Origin: Candidatus Omnitrophota bacterium
GTDB lineage: Bacteria > Omnitrophota > Gorgyraeia > Zapsychrales > Fredricksoniimonadaceae
Direction of reading: 5' to 3'
Length of the DNA stretch: 45,932 nt
Assembly: GCA_903944345.1 (NCBI GenBank)
Contig: CAJARJ010000018.1
Location: forward strand, 1 to 45,932
Part shown: piece by piece, positions 25,431 to 34,334 of the stretch
How positions within the stretch are numbered: the first letter of the stretch is position 1
Layout of the letters: the number at the start of each line of letters is the position of its first letter
Made by a program: the position numbers and the translations under genes
Notes under the pieces: generated by a model
What the model saw: only the letters and a program-made list of their open reading frames with translations
The model's database searches: none
Told to the model about the DNA's origin: nothing

Positions 25431-26165
25431 TCAAGGAAGAAAGTAGCCGGGAGATTCTGTCTTCAACCAGCTGCGATATTTGCGCCAGTCCGGACACCAG
25501 CGAGCGACTTCCCGCCAAAAAGCAGCAGAATGAGCAGGAACTGTCAAATGACACAATTCATGAACAACAACATAATCGATCACATCCGAAGGAAAAGCAA
25601 ACAGAGCCCGGTTAAACGAAAGACTTCTTCGACGAAAATTACAACTCCCCCACAGGCGGCGTTGACGACGTATGGTTAGCAACGGCGGACGCAACCCCAT
25701 ACGCAGGCACCAGAGATCCACCCGGCCGGCAAGATAATCCCGGACAGAACGATCCACCCAAAGAGCTAATGCCTGTCTCGCGGCGACTTCACAGCGGGAA
25801 GAGTCATACGCCCGGGGAACCAGCAAACGCCATTCATCTGGCCCGTCCTCGAAATATGGACTTTCACGGTCAGAGGCAATAATGCGCAAATATTTCTTGT
25901 GACCCTGAACATAAAAGAAAGCCCCGTCATTGCAGTCAAATGAAACAGGCCTGCCCGACTGAAGCAGCCTGTTCCTAACCCGCACGATCCAGTCAGATTT
26001 CTTATTGATTATATCCTGCAGAAAAACATTGGCAGCCGATAAAGGAGCCCGTAGAACAACCTGTCCGCCCGAGGACACCGATAATTGAACAGTCCTGCGC
26101 GCAGAACGCACAACCGCGAGGCTGATAAGGCCGTGAGCAGTCGGCACTTCCCATAATATATTCAT
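25431..26165 (-). CDS. YgjP-like (M48-related, DUF45) metallopeptidase
   Basis: The 244-residue product has an N-terminal beta region (ARRTVQLSVSSGGQVVLRAP) and a C-terminal zinc-protease core. RRLWGSC precedes the zinc helix VVVHELCHLTVPAHSAAFW, where HELCH gives two His ligands and the later His the third; WCPDWRKYRSWL follows. This is the pattern of YgjP/DUF45 proteins, cytosolic zinc peptidases of uncertain substrate that are related to SprT/Wss1-like enzymes. No export signal is seen. It lies 38 bases upstream of DUF167 and 21 bases after the coiled-coil gene. Confidence 0.9.
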   Translation of the reverse strand: MNILWEVPTAHGLISLAVVRSARRTVQLSVSSGGQVVLRAPLSAANVFLQDIINKKSDWIVRVRNRLLQSGRPVSFDCNDGAFFYVQGHKKYLRIIASDRESPYFEDGPDEWRLLVPRAYDSSRCEVAARQALALWVDRSVRDYLAGRVDLWCLRMGLRPPLLTIRRQRRLWGSCNFRRRSLSFNRALFAFPSDVIDYVVVHELCHLTVPAHSAAFWREVARWCPDWRKYRSWLKTESPGYFLP

Positions 26166-26186
26166 AAAACCGTGACAAACAGGGTC

Positions 26187-26888
26187 TTAATTGACAAACT
26201 TTACGTCTATCGCAACATTCCGCTGGCCAGAAATATTCATGGACACATTCTCACCGTTCTTAACCATGTAACCGCCATTACCATATAAAGATTCCAGCCG
26301 ATCACGCTCTTTCTGCGCACCAGCCCTGACGTCTGCAGCTTTACGCCGCAATGAAGACATGTTCCTGCGAACACCTCTGATACGATCCTTGAAAAGAAGA
26401 ACTTTGGAACGCCCCTCATCCAGATCGGAAATGTCCGGCTGCAATTTAGCCAACTCCTGACGTACCGACTTGAGTTCACTCTCAATTTCTTTATTCTTGC
26501 GACGAAAGGCATTTATCATCGACTCGAGGGCTTCCCCTTTGGCCACCGCGGCTGACTTATAACGTTCCAAGGCAGCAATACCGTCCTTAAGATCATTGTT
26601 GACGCCCTGAATAAAAGACAACTCACCGCTGATGCTGACCAATTCCTGACGAGCCTGATCAAGCTCCTCTGTCATATTTTTGACTTGGGCTGAAAGATTC
26701 TTGTTTTCTTTGAAATAATACTGAAAGTTACGGGAAGTCTTTACAGCCGACTGCTCGTTCATATGATTAATTTCCAGTAAAGTACGGTAATTAACAATCA
26801 ATAACCAGAAAGAAAAAATGGCCAAGCCGACCGCAACGATTACAAGCAGTTTATTAATCAAAGAACTGTTGGCAAATTGATCACCCAT
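26187..26888 (-). CDS. Membrane-anchored coiled-coil protein
   Basis: The 233-residue product has a short cytoplasmic tail and one membrane segment (residues about 12-32, LLVIVAVGLAIFSFWLLIV). A long heptad-rich coiled coil runs over about 45-205 (NKNLSAQVKNMTEELDQARQ, KNKEIESELKSVRQELAKLQ). A short C-terminal beta tail follows (NVSMNISGQRNVAIDVKFVN). AGAGGA lies 7 bases before ATG 26888. I recognise no family. It is probably an envelope structural protein, like its neighbours at 27500-28303 and 28422-32888. Confidence 0.8.
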   Translation of the reverse strand: MGDQFANSSLINKLLVIVAVGLAIFSFWLLIVNYRTLLEINHMNEQSAVKTSRNFQYYFKENKNLSAQVKNMTEELDQARQELVSISGELSFIQGVNNDLKDGIAALERYKSAAVAKGEALESMINAFRRKNKEIESELKSVRQELAKLQPDISDLDEGRSKVLLFKDRIRGVRRNMSSLRRKAADVRAGAQKERDRLESLYGNGGYMVKNGENVSMNISGQRNVAIDVKFVN

Positions 26889-26930
26889 AACGATATCCTC
26901 TTTTTCAACATACTGAATTGACCGTAACTA

Positions 26931-27338
26931 TTAATCCGAATAACCCCGAAGGGTCCGGTTAAGAATATTAATATTGACTCCTTCAGACATTTTGGCCAGC
27001 CACGAGTCGACACGTCCGGAAATATTCTGAACCGTTTCTGGCGACGGCTCTACAAACTCCATCCCGCATAAATATTTTCCTGAAGACGCCCCCGTAGCCC
27101 GCCGCCAAACCAGGCGAACCTTGTTGGGCAAGAAAGAACCATCACCGGAATCTTGAGGAAAAACGAAAAACAGCTCATCCCGCGAGGGAGGCTCGGGTAT
27201 ATCCAGCACGGCCAACGCACCCGACACACTTAAATCCCGTACAAAGCCGCTGCCAGCCAGGCGATAGTCCTGCGAACACCAGCGAATGGAAATATCTTCT
27301 TTAATCCTGACATGCCTGCGATTTTCTTCAGTCAACAT
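26931..27338 (-). CDS. PilZ domain protein
   Basis: The 135-residue product is a single PilZ domain. RRHVRIKED supplies the arginine motif and VRDLSVSGALAVLD the D-x-S-x-x-G motif, the two elements that bind cyclic di-GMP; the end of the barrel reads YLCGMEFVEPSPETV. Both motifs are complete, so binding is likely. It could link cyclic di-GMP levels to the pilus- or secretion-type and envelope genes in this region. A TATAAT box stands just upstream, and no ribosome site is evident before ATG 27338. Confidence 0.88.
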   Translation of the reverse strand: MLTEENRRHVRIKEDISIRWCSQDYRLAGSGFVRDLSVSGALAVLDIPEPPSRDELFFVFPQDSGDGSFLPNKVRLVWRRATGASSGKYLCGMEFVEPSPETVQNISGRVDSWLAKMSEGVNINILNRTLRGYSD

Positions 27339-27359
27339 AATTATTTTATCCAGGAAGTT

Positions 27360-27365
27360 ATTATA
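27360..27365 (-). promoter_or_regulatory. Candidate -10 box before the PilZ gene
   Basis: A perfect TATAAT on the minus strand lies 21 bases before ATG 27338, in a 161-base gap. No good -35 box stands 16-18 bases upstream, and the leader would be only about 15 bases, so this is a weak candidate. Confidence 0.35.
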
Positions 27366-27499
27366 AGCAGAGGTTGTGCCCGATGCAGCCTGTTGAACCC
27401 ATCTGCCCGCACAAGAATACTTATATCCAGCTGCATAGAATCATACTATGTAACACAAAAAACTTCCAGCAACAAATATCCGGCACAAAAAATCCGAAC

Positions 27500-28303
27500 T
27501 TATCTTTTGTCACGCATCCTTTGCATACGCTCGCGCATCATTTCCTGCTGCTGACGATTTCGCTCGGCCTGACGTTCCCGCGCATCATCGGCCGCAGTCG
27601 AAGCGGGTGCCAAACGGGACTGGGAACGCTCACGCTGTGACTGAATCTGTTCCCGCTGACGCTCAAGTGCGGAACGCTGTTTCTCCTGCTCCAGTTCCGA
27701 GCGGACACTGGCTGCAGACAACAACTCCTGAATCTGAAAATTCTTTCTTGCCAGTGCGTCAGACAAAGATTCGCTGTCTGTTTGCGACTTCCGCAAGCGC
27801 TGAAGGATTTTATGAACATCATCCCGATAAGCTCTGCCTGCTTCCTGAGACAACACTCCAACTCTGGTGTCAAGCTCTTCGATCCCGGAAAGCACTTGGG
27901 CGTATTGCCGATCTGTGCTTTTTGACTTTTCGGTCTTCCAGGCAGAAAGGGTCGTTTGCCATAAATTGTCCATGCGGGATAATTCCCGGGCAACGACCGG
28001 ATCTGCATTACTCGCAGAAAAAAACGAGCGCACACTGGACATGTCTTCAAGCATTTTTGCTACCGCTTCATCCACGTCGAATTCCATACGCCTGGTGATT
28101 TCGTCCCGAAGTCGATCCAGCTCATCTCTCTCGCCCTGCAAAGTGTGCACGCCTCCACGTCTGTCTGCCTTATCGGCTGCGGAATGACGAACCATAATTT
28201 CCAGCCCGGAAATAACATGACGCCCGAAATTTCCATTAAAAAGAAAAGAAATAACACCAAAGAATACTGCCAAGCCAAACATCAGATAAAAAAGTAGTGC
28301 CAT
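27500..28303 (-). CDS. Membrane-anchored, Gln/Arg-rich coiled-coil protein
   Basis: The 267-residue product starts at ATG 28303, chosen because GGAG lies 5 bases before it; a longer frame to 28477 would overlap the end of the TPR gene. One membrane segment (residues about 2-22, LLFYLMFGLAVFFGVISFLF) is followed by a predicted coiled-coil region. The C-terminal 70 residues are very rich in Gln, Arg and Glu (EREQ-type low complexity). No family is recognised. It resembles the 26187-26888 gene in layout and follows the large TPR gene, so a shared role at the envelope is plausible. Confidence 0.78.
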   Translation of the reverse strand: MALLFYLMFGLAVFFGVISFLFNGNFGRHVISGLEIMVRHSAADKADRRGGVHTLQGERDELDRLRDEITRRMEFDVDEAVAKMLEDMSSVRSFFSASNADPVVARELSRMDNLWQTTLSAWKTEKSKSTDRQYAQVLSGIEELDTRVGVLSQEAGRAYRDDVHKILQRLRKSQTDSESLSDALARKNFQIQELLSAASVRSELEQEKQRSALERQREQIQSQRERSQSRLAPASTAADDARERQAERNRQQQEMMRERMQRMRDKR

Positions 28304-28421
28304 CATTTCTCCCGTAACAATATTGGCGACCGGCTTTAAGAATATCAGGACAAACTGGAAAGGAAGGAAAACTTTTAGACGGCAAAAAACCTGAAGGACA
28401 AACAAACCGCCGGGGATTCTC

Positions 28422-31400
28422 TTACTTGGAAGACTTGATAAGGCCTGACGGCGATGCTGTTTTAAGCTTTGAATCAATCCGGGTCAGATAATCCCGAGTC
28501 TTTTTATACCCGCTAATCACCGCATCAACTTCCTGAAAGGCAACGCGCGCCTGTTCAAACAAATCTCTCTGATAAAGACTGAGCGCATCCTGGTACATCC
28601 GCTCAACCCCTGACTCAAGATCCTTACGAATCGCACGGCGCTGATCCTCCAGTTTGCGATTATCATATTCAGACCGGACAGAGGCACTCCTGGAGTAAAA
28701 TCCTGACCGAGTCGAAGGAGAAAAAGACCTGTCAAGTAAAGGATCATATTCCAGGGAACGCTTTATTTTTTCGTACTTGCGGCGCTCTTCAGCCTGCAAC
28801 TGCCTCGCTTTTTCCTCTTCTTTCCTTTGTCTGACAAGGTACTTTTCGCGTTCCCGGCGGTTCTCTTCCTCAATCCGGCGCAGATCTTTTTTGCTTTGAA
28901 TAGCCTGGGCTCGATCAAGGGCAACTTTTGCATCTACGTTACGATCCCCGGCTTCGACTTCCCCCAGGGCTGGTGCAACCGCCGGATTTTGCAACACAAC
29001 AGCCTCTCGATTTGATTCCAGCAATACTTCTTCTTTCTCTGCGGCCTGCAGCCTGCTTTGCTCGTAGTCACGCTTGGCTAAGATACGGTCGATCCGATCA
29101 ATATACGACCTTGGAGCCAGAAATGCCGGATCAGCCTGGGAGGCCTCCTGAAATTTGGCCTTTGCCTCGGCAAACCTCTGGGCACTATAATGCTGCTGTC
29201 CCTCCCGATAAAGAATCCGGGATTTCTCTACCAGCGCCTCTTCGGCCTGAAGTTCTGCTTTCTTGATTTCCTTAACCGTTTTAACTCCGGAACGGCGACT
29301 GATAATCCCGGCCTTGACCTTTTCCATCCCGGCAAGAACACTCTCAAGTTCGGTAAATTTTTGCTGAACCGATTGGTAGTCGCCACGACGACTCAAAAGA
29401 TAAGCATCCTGATTCAGCTGATCCGCTTGCACAGCCAAAACGGCTATTTTCTTGCGATCAAACGCTTCTATGACCTGCAGTTTGGCTTCTTTTTGCTGTT
29501 GCTCGACATTCAATAACATCCTGTCAACATTCCTGTACTTTGGATCAAGCCGGCTCACCTCAATAAATTTTTTGCGGGCAACGCCATAATCCCCGGCTTT
29601 TAGAGCATTCGCTCCCTGCTGAAAGAAATCTTCTGTCAAATTCTCAATCGGAATGCTCTGCTTGCCGGACAAAGCCAGAGCCTCACGCACCAGTGAGTCA
29701 TTTTTAATCTCCGGACGTTCACGCTGCACCAGGTTTGCAATCCGGCGTTGCTCAGCCTTGATGTCTGCAAGAATCCGGTCAACTCGGGAAAGAGTCTTGT
29801 CCGCGGATACTGCCGTAGTATCCTGCGACAACAAATCCGCCTGCTGATGAATTTTCCGGGGACGATCAAGCTGCACTGCCCGCTTGGGTTCCGGCTTGGG
29901 ATCATCTTTCTTAATCAAGATTTCCTTGTTTCTGGCCTGAAGCTTTGCATCCGCCAAAGCCTGTATCCGGCGTTGAGCCTGATCGCGTATGGCAAGATTC
30001 TGGTCAATCCGGGCAAGATAAGATACGGGCGCCCGGAATGACGGATCAGCTTTAGAAGCCTCGAGAAACTTGGCCCTCGCTTCAGCAAACCTTTGGGCGG
30101 CATAGTGCTGCTGACCCTCCCTATACAAAATCCGGGATTTTTCTACAAGCATTTTCTGGGCTTGAAGTTTAACTGTCTTGATATCTTTGGCAGCCTTGAC
30201 CCCGGAACGACGATTAATAATCCCGCCTTTAACTTTCTCCATCCCCGCCAGGACAGCTTCAAGTTCCGTAAATTTTTGCTGCACCGCCGGATAATCTCCC
30301 CGACGACTTAAAAGATAGGAATCCTGATTCAACTGATCCGCCCGCAAAGCCAAAGCTGAAATCTTTTGGCGATCAAAATCTTCAATCACCTGCAGTTTGG
30401 CTTCTTTTTGCTGCTGGTCAACAGTCAACAACATCTTGTCGAGATTTTTGTAGTCTGGGTTTAACCTGCGGACTTCAATAAATTTGTTGCGGGCCAGCTC
30501 GTAATTCCCAACTTTTAAAGCATTGGAACCCTGCTGAAAGAAATCTTCTGCCGGATTCTGCAACGTGACACTTTGCTTGCTCGGCAAAACCTGAGTCTGA
30601 GGAACCTTGAAATCTTTCTTTATTTCATCAGGGCGCTCACGTTGCACCAGGGACGCAATCCGGCGTTGTTCGGCCTTGATATCAGCAAGAATCCGATCAA
30701 CGCGTGACAGAGTTTTGTCGGCAGATGCTGCCTTTGCTTCCCTCGACAACAAATCCACCTGCTGATGAATCTTTCGGGGCTGGTTAAGCTGTAACACGCG
30801 CTTGGGATCCGGCTTGGGCTTTTCATTTTTGATCAGGATTTCTTTCTTCTCGACCTTAATCTCTTTCTTGATGTCGGCTACGGGCTTAACGGGCGGCCGC
30901 TTTTCTGTTACCACTATTTGTTTCTTCCGCGGTGACTTGATGACAACCGGATGAACAATTTTTTTCTGTTGTGGCACCTCAACTCTTTTAACCTGAGCAG
31001 GCTTGACCACCGGGGCCATTTTCTCGGCCTTTATTTCTTTCTTGACTTCTTTTTTGACTTCTTTTTTGACTTCTTTTTTGACTTCTGGTTTTCGTTCCTT
31101 CTTAACCTCAACCACAGGAACAATCGACTGAACAATTTCTTTCTTTTCCTGCAAAACAGGAGCTGCCTGCGCCTGACGTATTATCTTTATATACTCCTGT
31201 GTCGACCGATATCCCAGATACTCTTTTTCAATCCGTTCAAATTTAGCTAATGCAGAAACAAGATCGCCGGCTTTATAAAGCTGAACCGCCTCTTTATAAA
31301 GAGAGTAAACATCCTGAACCTGCGCATCTTTCGGGAGTTTATTTTTTCCAGCCGCTTCAAGAGCAAGAGCATCATCGGTACGCTTCAGGTAAAGTTCAGC

Positions 31401-32888
31401 TTGTTTATAACCAGGAACCCTGGCTAAGGTTTCTTCAAACGCGGAGCGGGCTTTCTCCCACCTTCTTGAATTGAATGCCTGCAAGCCATCCTGATAGGAT
31501 ATTTCTGCGCTGGCATAAATTCTTTTAATGGCCAACTGCTTCTCTCTTTCCTCTTTGGAAAGTTTCTCTTTCTCACGAGACTTCATTAGCTCATCGACAT
31601 CCTGGTCAATGCGCAAAATATGCTCCCGTGTTGATTTGAATCCGGAAACACGGCTATTGACAAAAAGCAGCTTTTCTCTGGCCTCAATTAACTTTCCTTC
31701 TTTATACAAACCAATCGCTTCCTGGTAGACAGGCTCAACCTCTGATTCCAGACGCGACTGCAGATCTTTCTGCGCCTGCTTTCTTGCTTTTTCTTCTGCC
31801 AGAAAACGTGTTTGAGCATCAATTTTCTGCTGTTCGGCGTCCTGTTTGGACTTGTCTTGCAAGAGACGCTCGATTTTAAAAAGATAATTTTTTGTCTGTT
31901 TGTACCCCGGACTCAGTTTTTCAGTCTCGGCAAACTTCTCCTGAGCAAGAACGTAAAGGTTTTTGTCAAAAAAACCAATCGCTTCTTTATAGGAAGACTC
32001 TACGGCATCTCGCTCGGCCTTCAAGGCCTCAAGACGAAGTTTTTCTTCCTCACGACGACGATTTTGTGCGGAATTCAGCTTTTCAGCTTCTAAGGCGCGA
32101 GCAATGCGCTTGACATAAGAACGGGTTGCTTTGTAGTCCGGAACAACCGTCTCCAACTCCTGAAATTTCTCTCTGGCCTCAAGGTAGTGTCCGCTCTCAA
32201 AACTGTCTGACGCTTCTTTATAAAGCTGCTCGGCCTTGCGATCTATCTGCTGTTTGCGCTCTTCTTCCCTGGCTTTTGTTTCCTGGGACTCTTTCTCCTT
32301 GAGTTCAATCTCGGTCTTTTGCTGCACTATCGCCCCCTCGTCAATGCGGGCAGTCTCAAGCTCGATCAGGTGCAAATAACTGCGAACAGCTTTAAAATCG
32401 GGTTTAATTTCCTCGACAGAGGAAAAAGCGGCCTTGGCTTCCTTGAACTTTTTCTGTTCATAAAGCACTGCAGCCTCATCATAAATCTGGTTGGCTTCCT
32501 TGACCGGAGCCTTGGTCCAGACAGCTGTTGCCTCAACAGACTCTTTCATCTCAGGATGTTCGAGAATATTGATCGCTTTTTCGTAATAGACCCGTGCTTC
32601 ATCCGTACGTCCCTTGGCTGACAAGTCCTGAGCCTTGTGGTAGTACTCTTTAGACTTTTCTTCCCGCTTGTGATTGCGTCTGATAATATCCTGGTTTCTG
32701 ATCTTGTCATTGAGGCTCTGGATATTCTCGTGCGACTTTTTGATCAAAAGCTTGAGATTATAAGGCTGGACAGAATCGGCAGAAACCTCGGATGGTTCCA
32801 GAACAGAAGACAACTGGGCCCGTGAATCAGCCGTCTGCAGGCAAATGGTCAAGAAGACAAACGCTATTCTGAAATATGTCTGTTTCAT
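28422..32888 (-). CDS. Large secreted TPR/coiled-coil protein with internal duplication
   Basis: The 1488-residue product starts at ATG 32888, which gives a signal peptide (MKQTYFRIAFVFLTICL, cleavage near SRAQ); the frame stays open to 33047 without a signal. The N-terminal half carries about seven TPR-like units spaced by coiled coil, each with the pattern YxEAxxxYxxGxxxEAxxKFxExExxxPxYKxTRxYLxRI (for example FESGHYLEAREKFQELE). A Lys/Glu/Val/Pro-rich hinge follows (VKKEVKKEVKKEVKKEIK), then two copies of a segment of about 295 residues starting KEILIK, a charged coiled coil and a last TPR unit. The ribosome site is weak (CGGA). It is probably a periplasmic scaffold, with function unknown. 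An extended -10 promoter lies 116 bases upstream. Confidence 0.85.
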   Translation of the reverse strand: MKQTYFRIAFVFLTICLQTADSRAQLSSVLEPSEVSADSVQPYNLKLLIKKSHENIQSLNDKIRNQDIIRRNHKREEKSKEYYHKAQDLSAKGRTDEARVYYEKAINILEHPEMKESVEATAVWTKAPVKEANQIYDEAAVLYEQKKFKEAKAAFSSVEEIKPDFKAVRSYLHLIELETARIDEGAIVQQKTEIELKEKESQETKAREEERKQQIDRKAEQLYKEASDSFESGHYLEAREKFQELETVVPDYKATRSYVKRIARALEAEKLNSAQNRRREEEKLRLEALKAERDAVESSYKEAIGFFDKNLYVLAQEKFAETEKLSPGYKQTKNYLFKIERLLQDKSKQDAEQQKIDAQTRFLAEEKARKQAQKDLQSRLESEVEPVYQEAIGLYKEGKLIEAREKLLFVNSRVSGFKSTREHILRIDQDVDELMKSREKEKLSKEEREKQLAIKRIYASAEISYQDGLQAFNSRRWEKARSAFEETLARVPGYKQAELYLKRTDDALALEAAGKNKLPKDAQVQDVYSLYKEAVQLYKAGDLVSALAKFERIEKEYLGYRSTQEYIKIIRQAQAAPVLQEKKEIVQSIVPVVEVKKERKPEVKKEVKKEVKKEVKKEIKAEKMAPVVKPAQVKRVEVPQQKKIVHPVVIKSPRKKQIVVTEKRPPVKPVADIKKEIKVEKKEILIKNEKPKPDPKRVLQLNQPRKIHQQVDLLSREAKAASADKTLSRVDRILADIKAEQRRIASLVQRERPDEIKKDFKVPQTQVLPSKQSVTLQNPAEDFFQQGSNALKVGNYELARNKFIEVRRLNPDYKNLDKMLLTVDQQQKEAKLQVIEDFDRQKISALALRADQLNQDSYLLSRRGDYPAVQQKFTELEAVLAGMEKVKGGIINRRSGVKAAKDIKTVKLQAQKMLVEKSRILYREGQQHYAAQRFAEARAKFLEASKADPSFRAPVSYLARIDQNLAIRDQAQRRIQALADAKLQARNKEILIKKDDPKPEPKRAVQLDRPRKIHQQADLLSQDTTAVSADKTLSRVDRILADIKAEQRRIANLVQRERPEIKNDSLVREALALSGKQSIPIENLTEDFFQQGANALKAGDYGVARKKFIEVSRLDPKYRNVDRMLLNVEQQQKEAKLQVIEAFDRKKIAVLAVQADQLNQDAYLLSRRGDYQSVQQKFTELESVLAGMEKVKAGIISRRSGVKTVKEIKKAELQAEEALVEKSRILYREGQQHYSAQRFAEAKAKFQEASQADPAFLAPRSYIDRIDRILAKRDYEQSRLQAAEKEEVLLESNREAVVLQNPAVAPALGEVEAGDRNVDAKVALDRAQAIQSKKDLRRIEEENRREREKYLVRQRKEEEKARQLQAEERRKYEKIKRSLEYDPLLDRSFSPSTRSGFYSRSASVRSEYDNRKLEDQRRAIRKDLESGVERMYQDALSLYQRDLFEQARVAFQEVDAVISGYKKTRDYLTRIDSKLKTASPSGLIKSSK
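29043..30845 (-). repeat. Near-tandem internal duplication in the TPR gene
   Basis: Copy 1 covers 30845-29958 and copy 2 covers 29927-29043, offset by 915-918 bases. Shared landmarks are KEILIK at the start, KTLSRVDRILADIKAEQRRI, EDFFQQG, YLLSRRGDY, the QQKFTELE segment, VEKSRILYREGQQHY and a closing TPR unit. Protein identity is high while many third positions differ, so the duplication is not recent. Confidence 0.9.
31040..31086 (-). repeat. 12-bp microrepeat coding for KKEV units
   Basis: About four copies of a 12-base unit (gacttctttttt on the plus strand) encode consecutive VKKE tetrapeptides within the hinge of the TPR protein. The copies are nearly identical in DNA, which makes this a likely site of slippage and in-frame length change. 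Confidence 0.85.
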
Positions 32889-33003
32889 TGTTCCGCGGGT
32901 AACATGTTGTTTTTCCAGAAAACGAAAGAATATCCCGGTACAAGAAATAAGCGAACGGAAATGATGACCAGGCGCATACTTGAATGCCGTCGAAAGCGGA
33001 TGT

Positions 33004-33009
33004 ATTCTA
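33004..33009 (-). promoter_or_regulatory. Extended -10 promoter candidate for the TPR gene
   Basis: On the minus strand TGC directly precedes TAGAAT (five of six matches to TATAAT), an extended -10 element. The start would be near 32997, giving a leader of about 108 bases before ATG 32888. No good -35 box is seen. It lies in the largest gap of the window. Confidence 0.45.
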
Positions 33010-33106
33010 GCACAGCACCCAAAACATCTTCTACAATTTTCTGCCATATTTTATCCCGGATCATTCTTTAGGAAAATAAAGTCCGGTCACGCAGATCCTG
33101 GTCGCG

Positions 33107-33853
33107 TCAAGAAAGATATTTCGCCGAACGAATATTCTTTTCCAGATGGAAAACAAGAAAACTATTCAGGACGCGCCTTAATTCCTGCCGGATGACTGGC
33201 GGGATTTTTAATTTCAGACAGCCCGCCCATTGCTCACGCTCGATATAAAGCAAAGTTGCCAGCATACCGGCAGAAACTGGCCAAAGGTCAAAATCCCTGC
33301 CCTGACACCGCCGGCAAACCAGTCCGCCTTTTTTCATACTGAATCCGGCCCGTTCGGTTCTGCCGGAAATTTCTTTTCCGCAAGTGACACAGGAATCAAT
33401 ATGCGGGCGAAAACCCGACAGGGCCAAAAACTTGATCTGAAACATGTGCACCAGCCGGTCAATATCCCGGTCAACACACAGCGCCCGGAAATATTCGACC
33501 AGCAAGTCGTAAACCGCCGGATTAGGATCTTCGGCAACAGCAATCCTGTTCACCAGCTCGGCCGCATACTCAGCGGCAATAATTCGCCGGGCGTGGCCGC
33601 GGAACGCACTGAAACACTCGCGCATATCACACTGACTGACCAGATGAACATCGCTGTTGCGATACTCATAATAGACAATATCGTTTACAGAAAATTTCTC
33701 CAGGCCAGAGCCGAACTTGCGCGGGGATTTGCGTATGCCTTTGAGCACTCCGGTGACTTTACCCCGCCGACGGGTAAAAAAGAAAGCCAGCTTGCTTGTC
33801 TCTCTGTGATCCATCGAACGCAAAACAATGGCCGGGGTCGAAATAATAGCCAT
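33107..33853 (-). CDS. recO: DNA repair protein RecO
   Basis: The 248-residue product has an N-terminal OB fold (STPAIVLRSMDHRETSKLAF, RRRGKVTGVLKGIRK) and a helical C-terminal domain with a zinc finger made by SCVTCGKE and LVCRRCQGRDF. RecO acts with RecR to load RecA on SSB-coated DNA in the RecF pathway. It starts 1 base after the ybeY stop and is the last gene of the HU-to-recO run. Length and both CxxC motifs are normal. Confidence 0.95.
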   Translation of the reverse strand: MAIISTPAIVLRSMDHRETSKLAFFFTRRRGKVTGVLKGIRKSPRKFGSGLEKFSVNDIVYYEYRNSDVHLVSQCDMRECFSAFRGHARRIIAAEYAAELVNRIAVAEDPNPAVYDLLVEYFRALCVDRDIDRLVHMFQIKFLALSGFRPHIDSCVTCGKEISGRTERAGFSMKKGGLVCRRCQGRDFDLWPVSAGMLATLLYIEREQWAGCLKLKIPPVIRQELRRVLNSFLVFHLEKNIRSAKYLS

Positions 33854-33854
33854 A

Positions 33855-34334
33855 CTACCTCAGCAGAAAGTTTTCGCTCTCGTGCATTCTGGCCCGCTGG
33901 GCAGGCGTCGCATCGTCATGCCCTAAAAGATGCAGGATCCCGTGCGCCACACAGCGCAGAATTTCCCGACGGTATGGCTCAAGGTAAAAGCGTGCGTTAC
34001 GCCGGACTTCCTCGGGGCAAATATAAATCTCGCCCTCCAGAAAAGCTTTGCATCCGGCTTCTGAACGCCGGGTTTTTACCGGCGGCTGCGGCGTTGTCCC
34101 CAGATCGAAGGTGATCACATCTGTCTGCCCGCGGTGAGCCAACACACGAAAATTAAGCCTGGCCATAGCCGCACCGGAAAGAAAAACCACCGACAAGCGG
34201 ATTCGCCGGACTCCGGCCTTGTCGAGTATACCGGAAATCCGGGCACGCAAAACCGCAAGCGAGATACCGCACTTGCCCTCCAGCAGGATGTCCCGGCCAA
34301 CCATATCCGGTCCAGTCAACGTCCTAGGAGGCAT
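33855..34334 (-). CDS. ybeY: Endoribonuclease YbeY
   Basis: The 159-residue product contains the zinc motif HGILHLLGHDD, preceded by the family's DVITFDLG and EGEIYICPEEVRRNA. YbeY acts in 16S rRNA maturation and ribosome quality control. The start at 34334 overlaps the HD-protein stop by 11 bases; an in-frame ATG at 34304 with a GGA site is an alternative. The order phoH, HD protein, ybeY is a common bacterial cluster and supports the call. Confidence 0.96.
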   Translation of the reverse strand: MPPRTLTGPDMVGRDILLEGKCGISLAVLRARISGILDKAGVRRIRLSVVFLSGAAMARLNFRVLAHRGQTDVITFDLGTTPQPPVKTRRSEAGCKAFLEGEIYICPEEVRRNARFYLEPYRREILRCVAHGILHLLGHDDATPAQRARMHESENFLLR

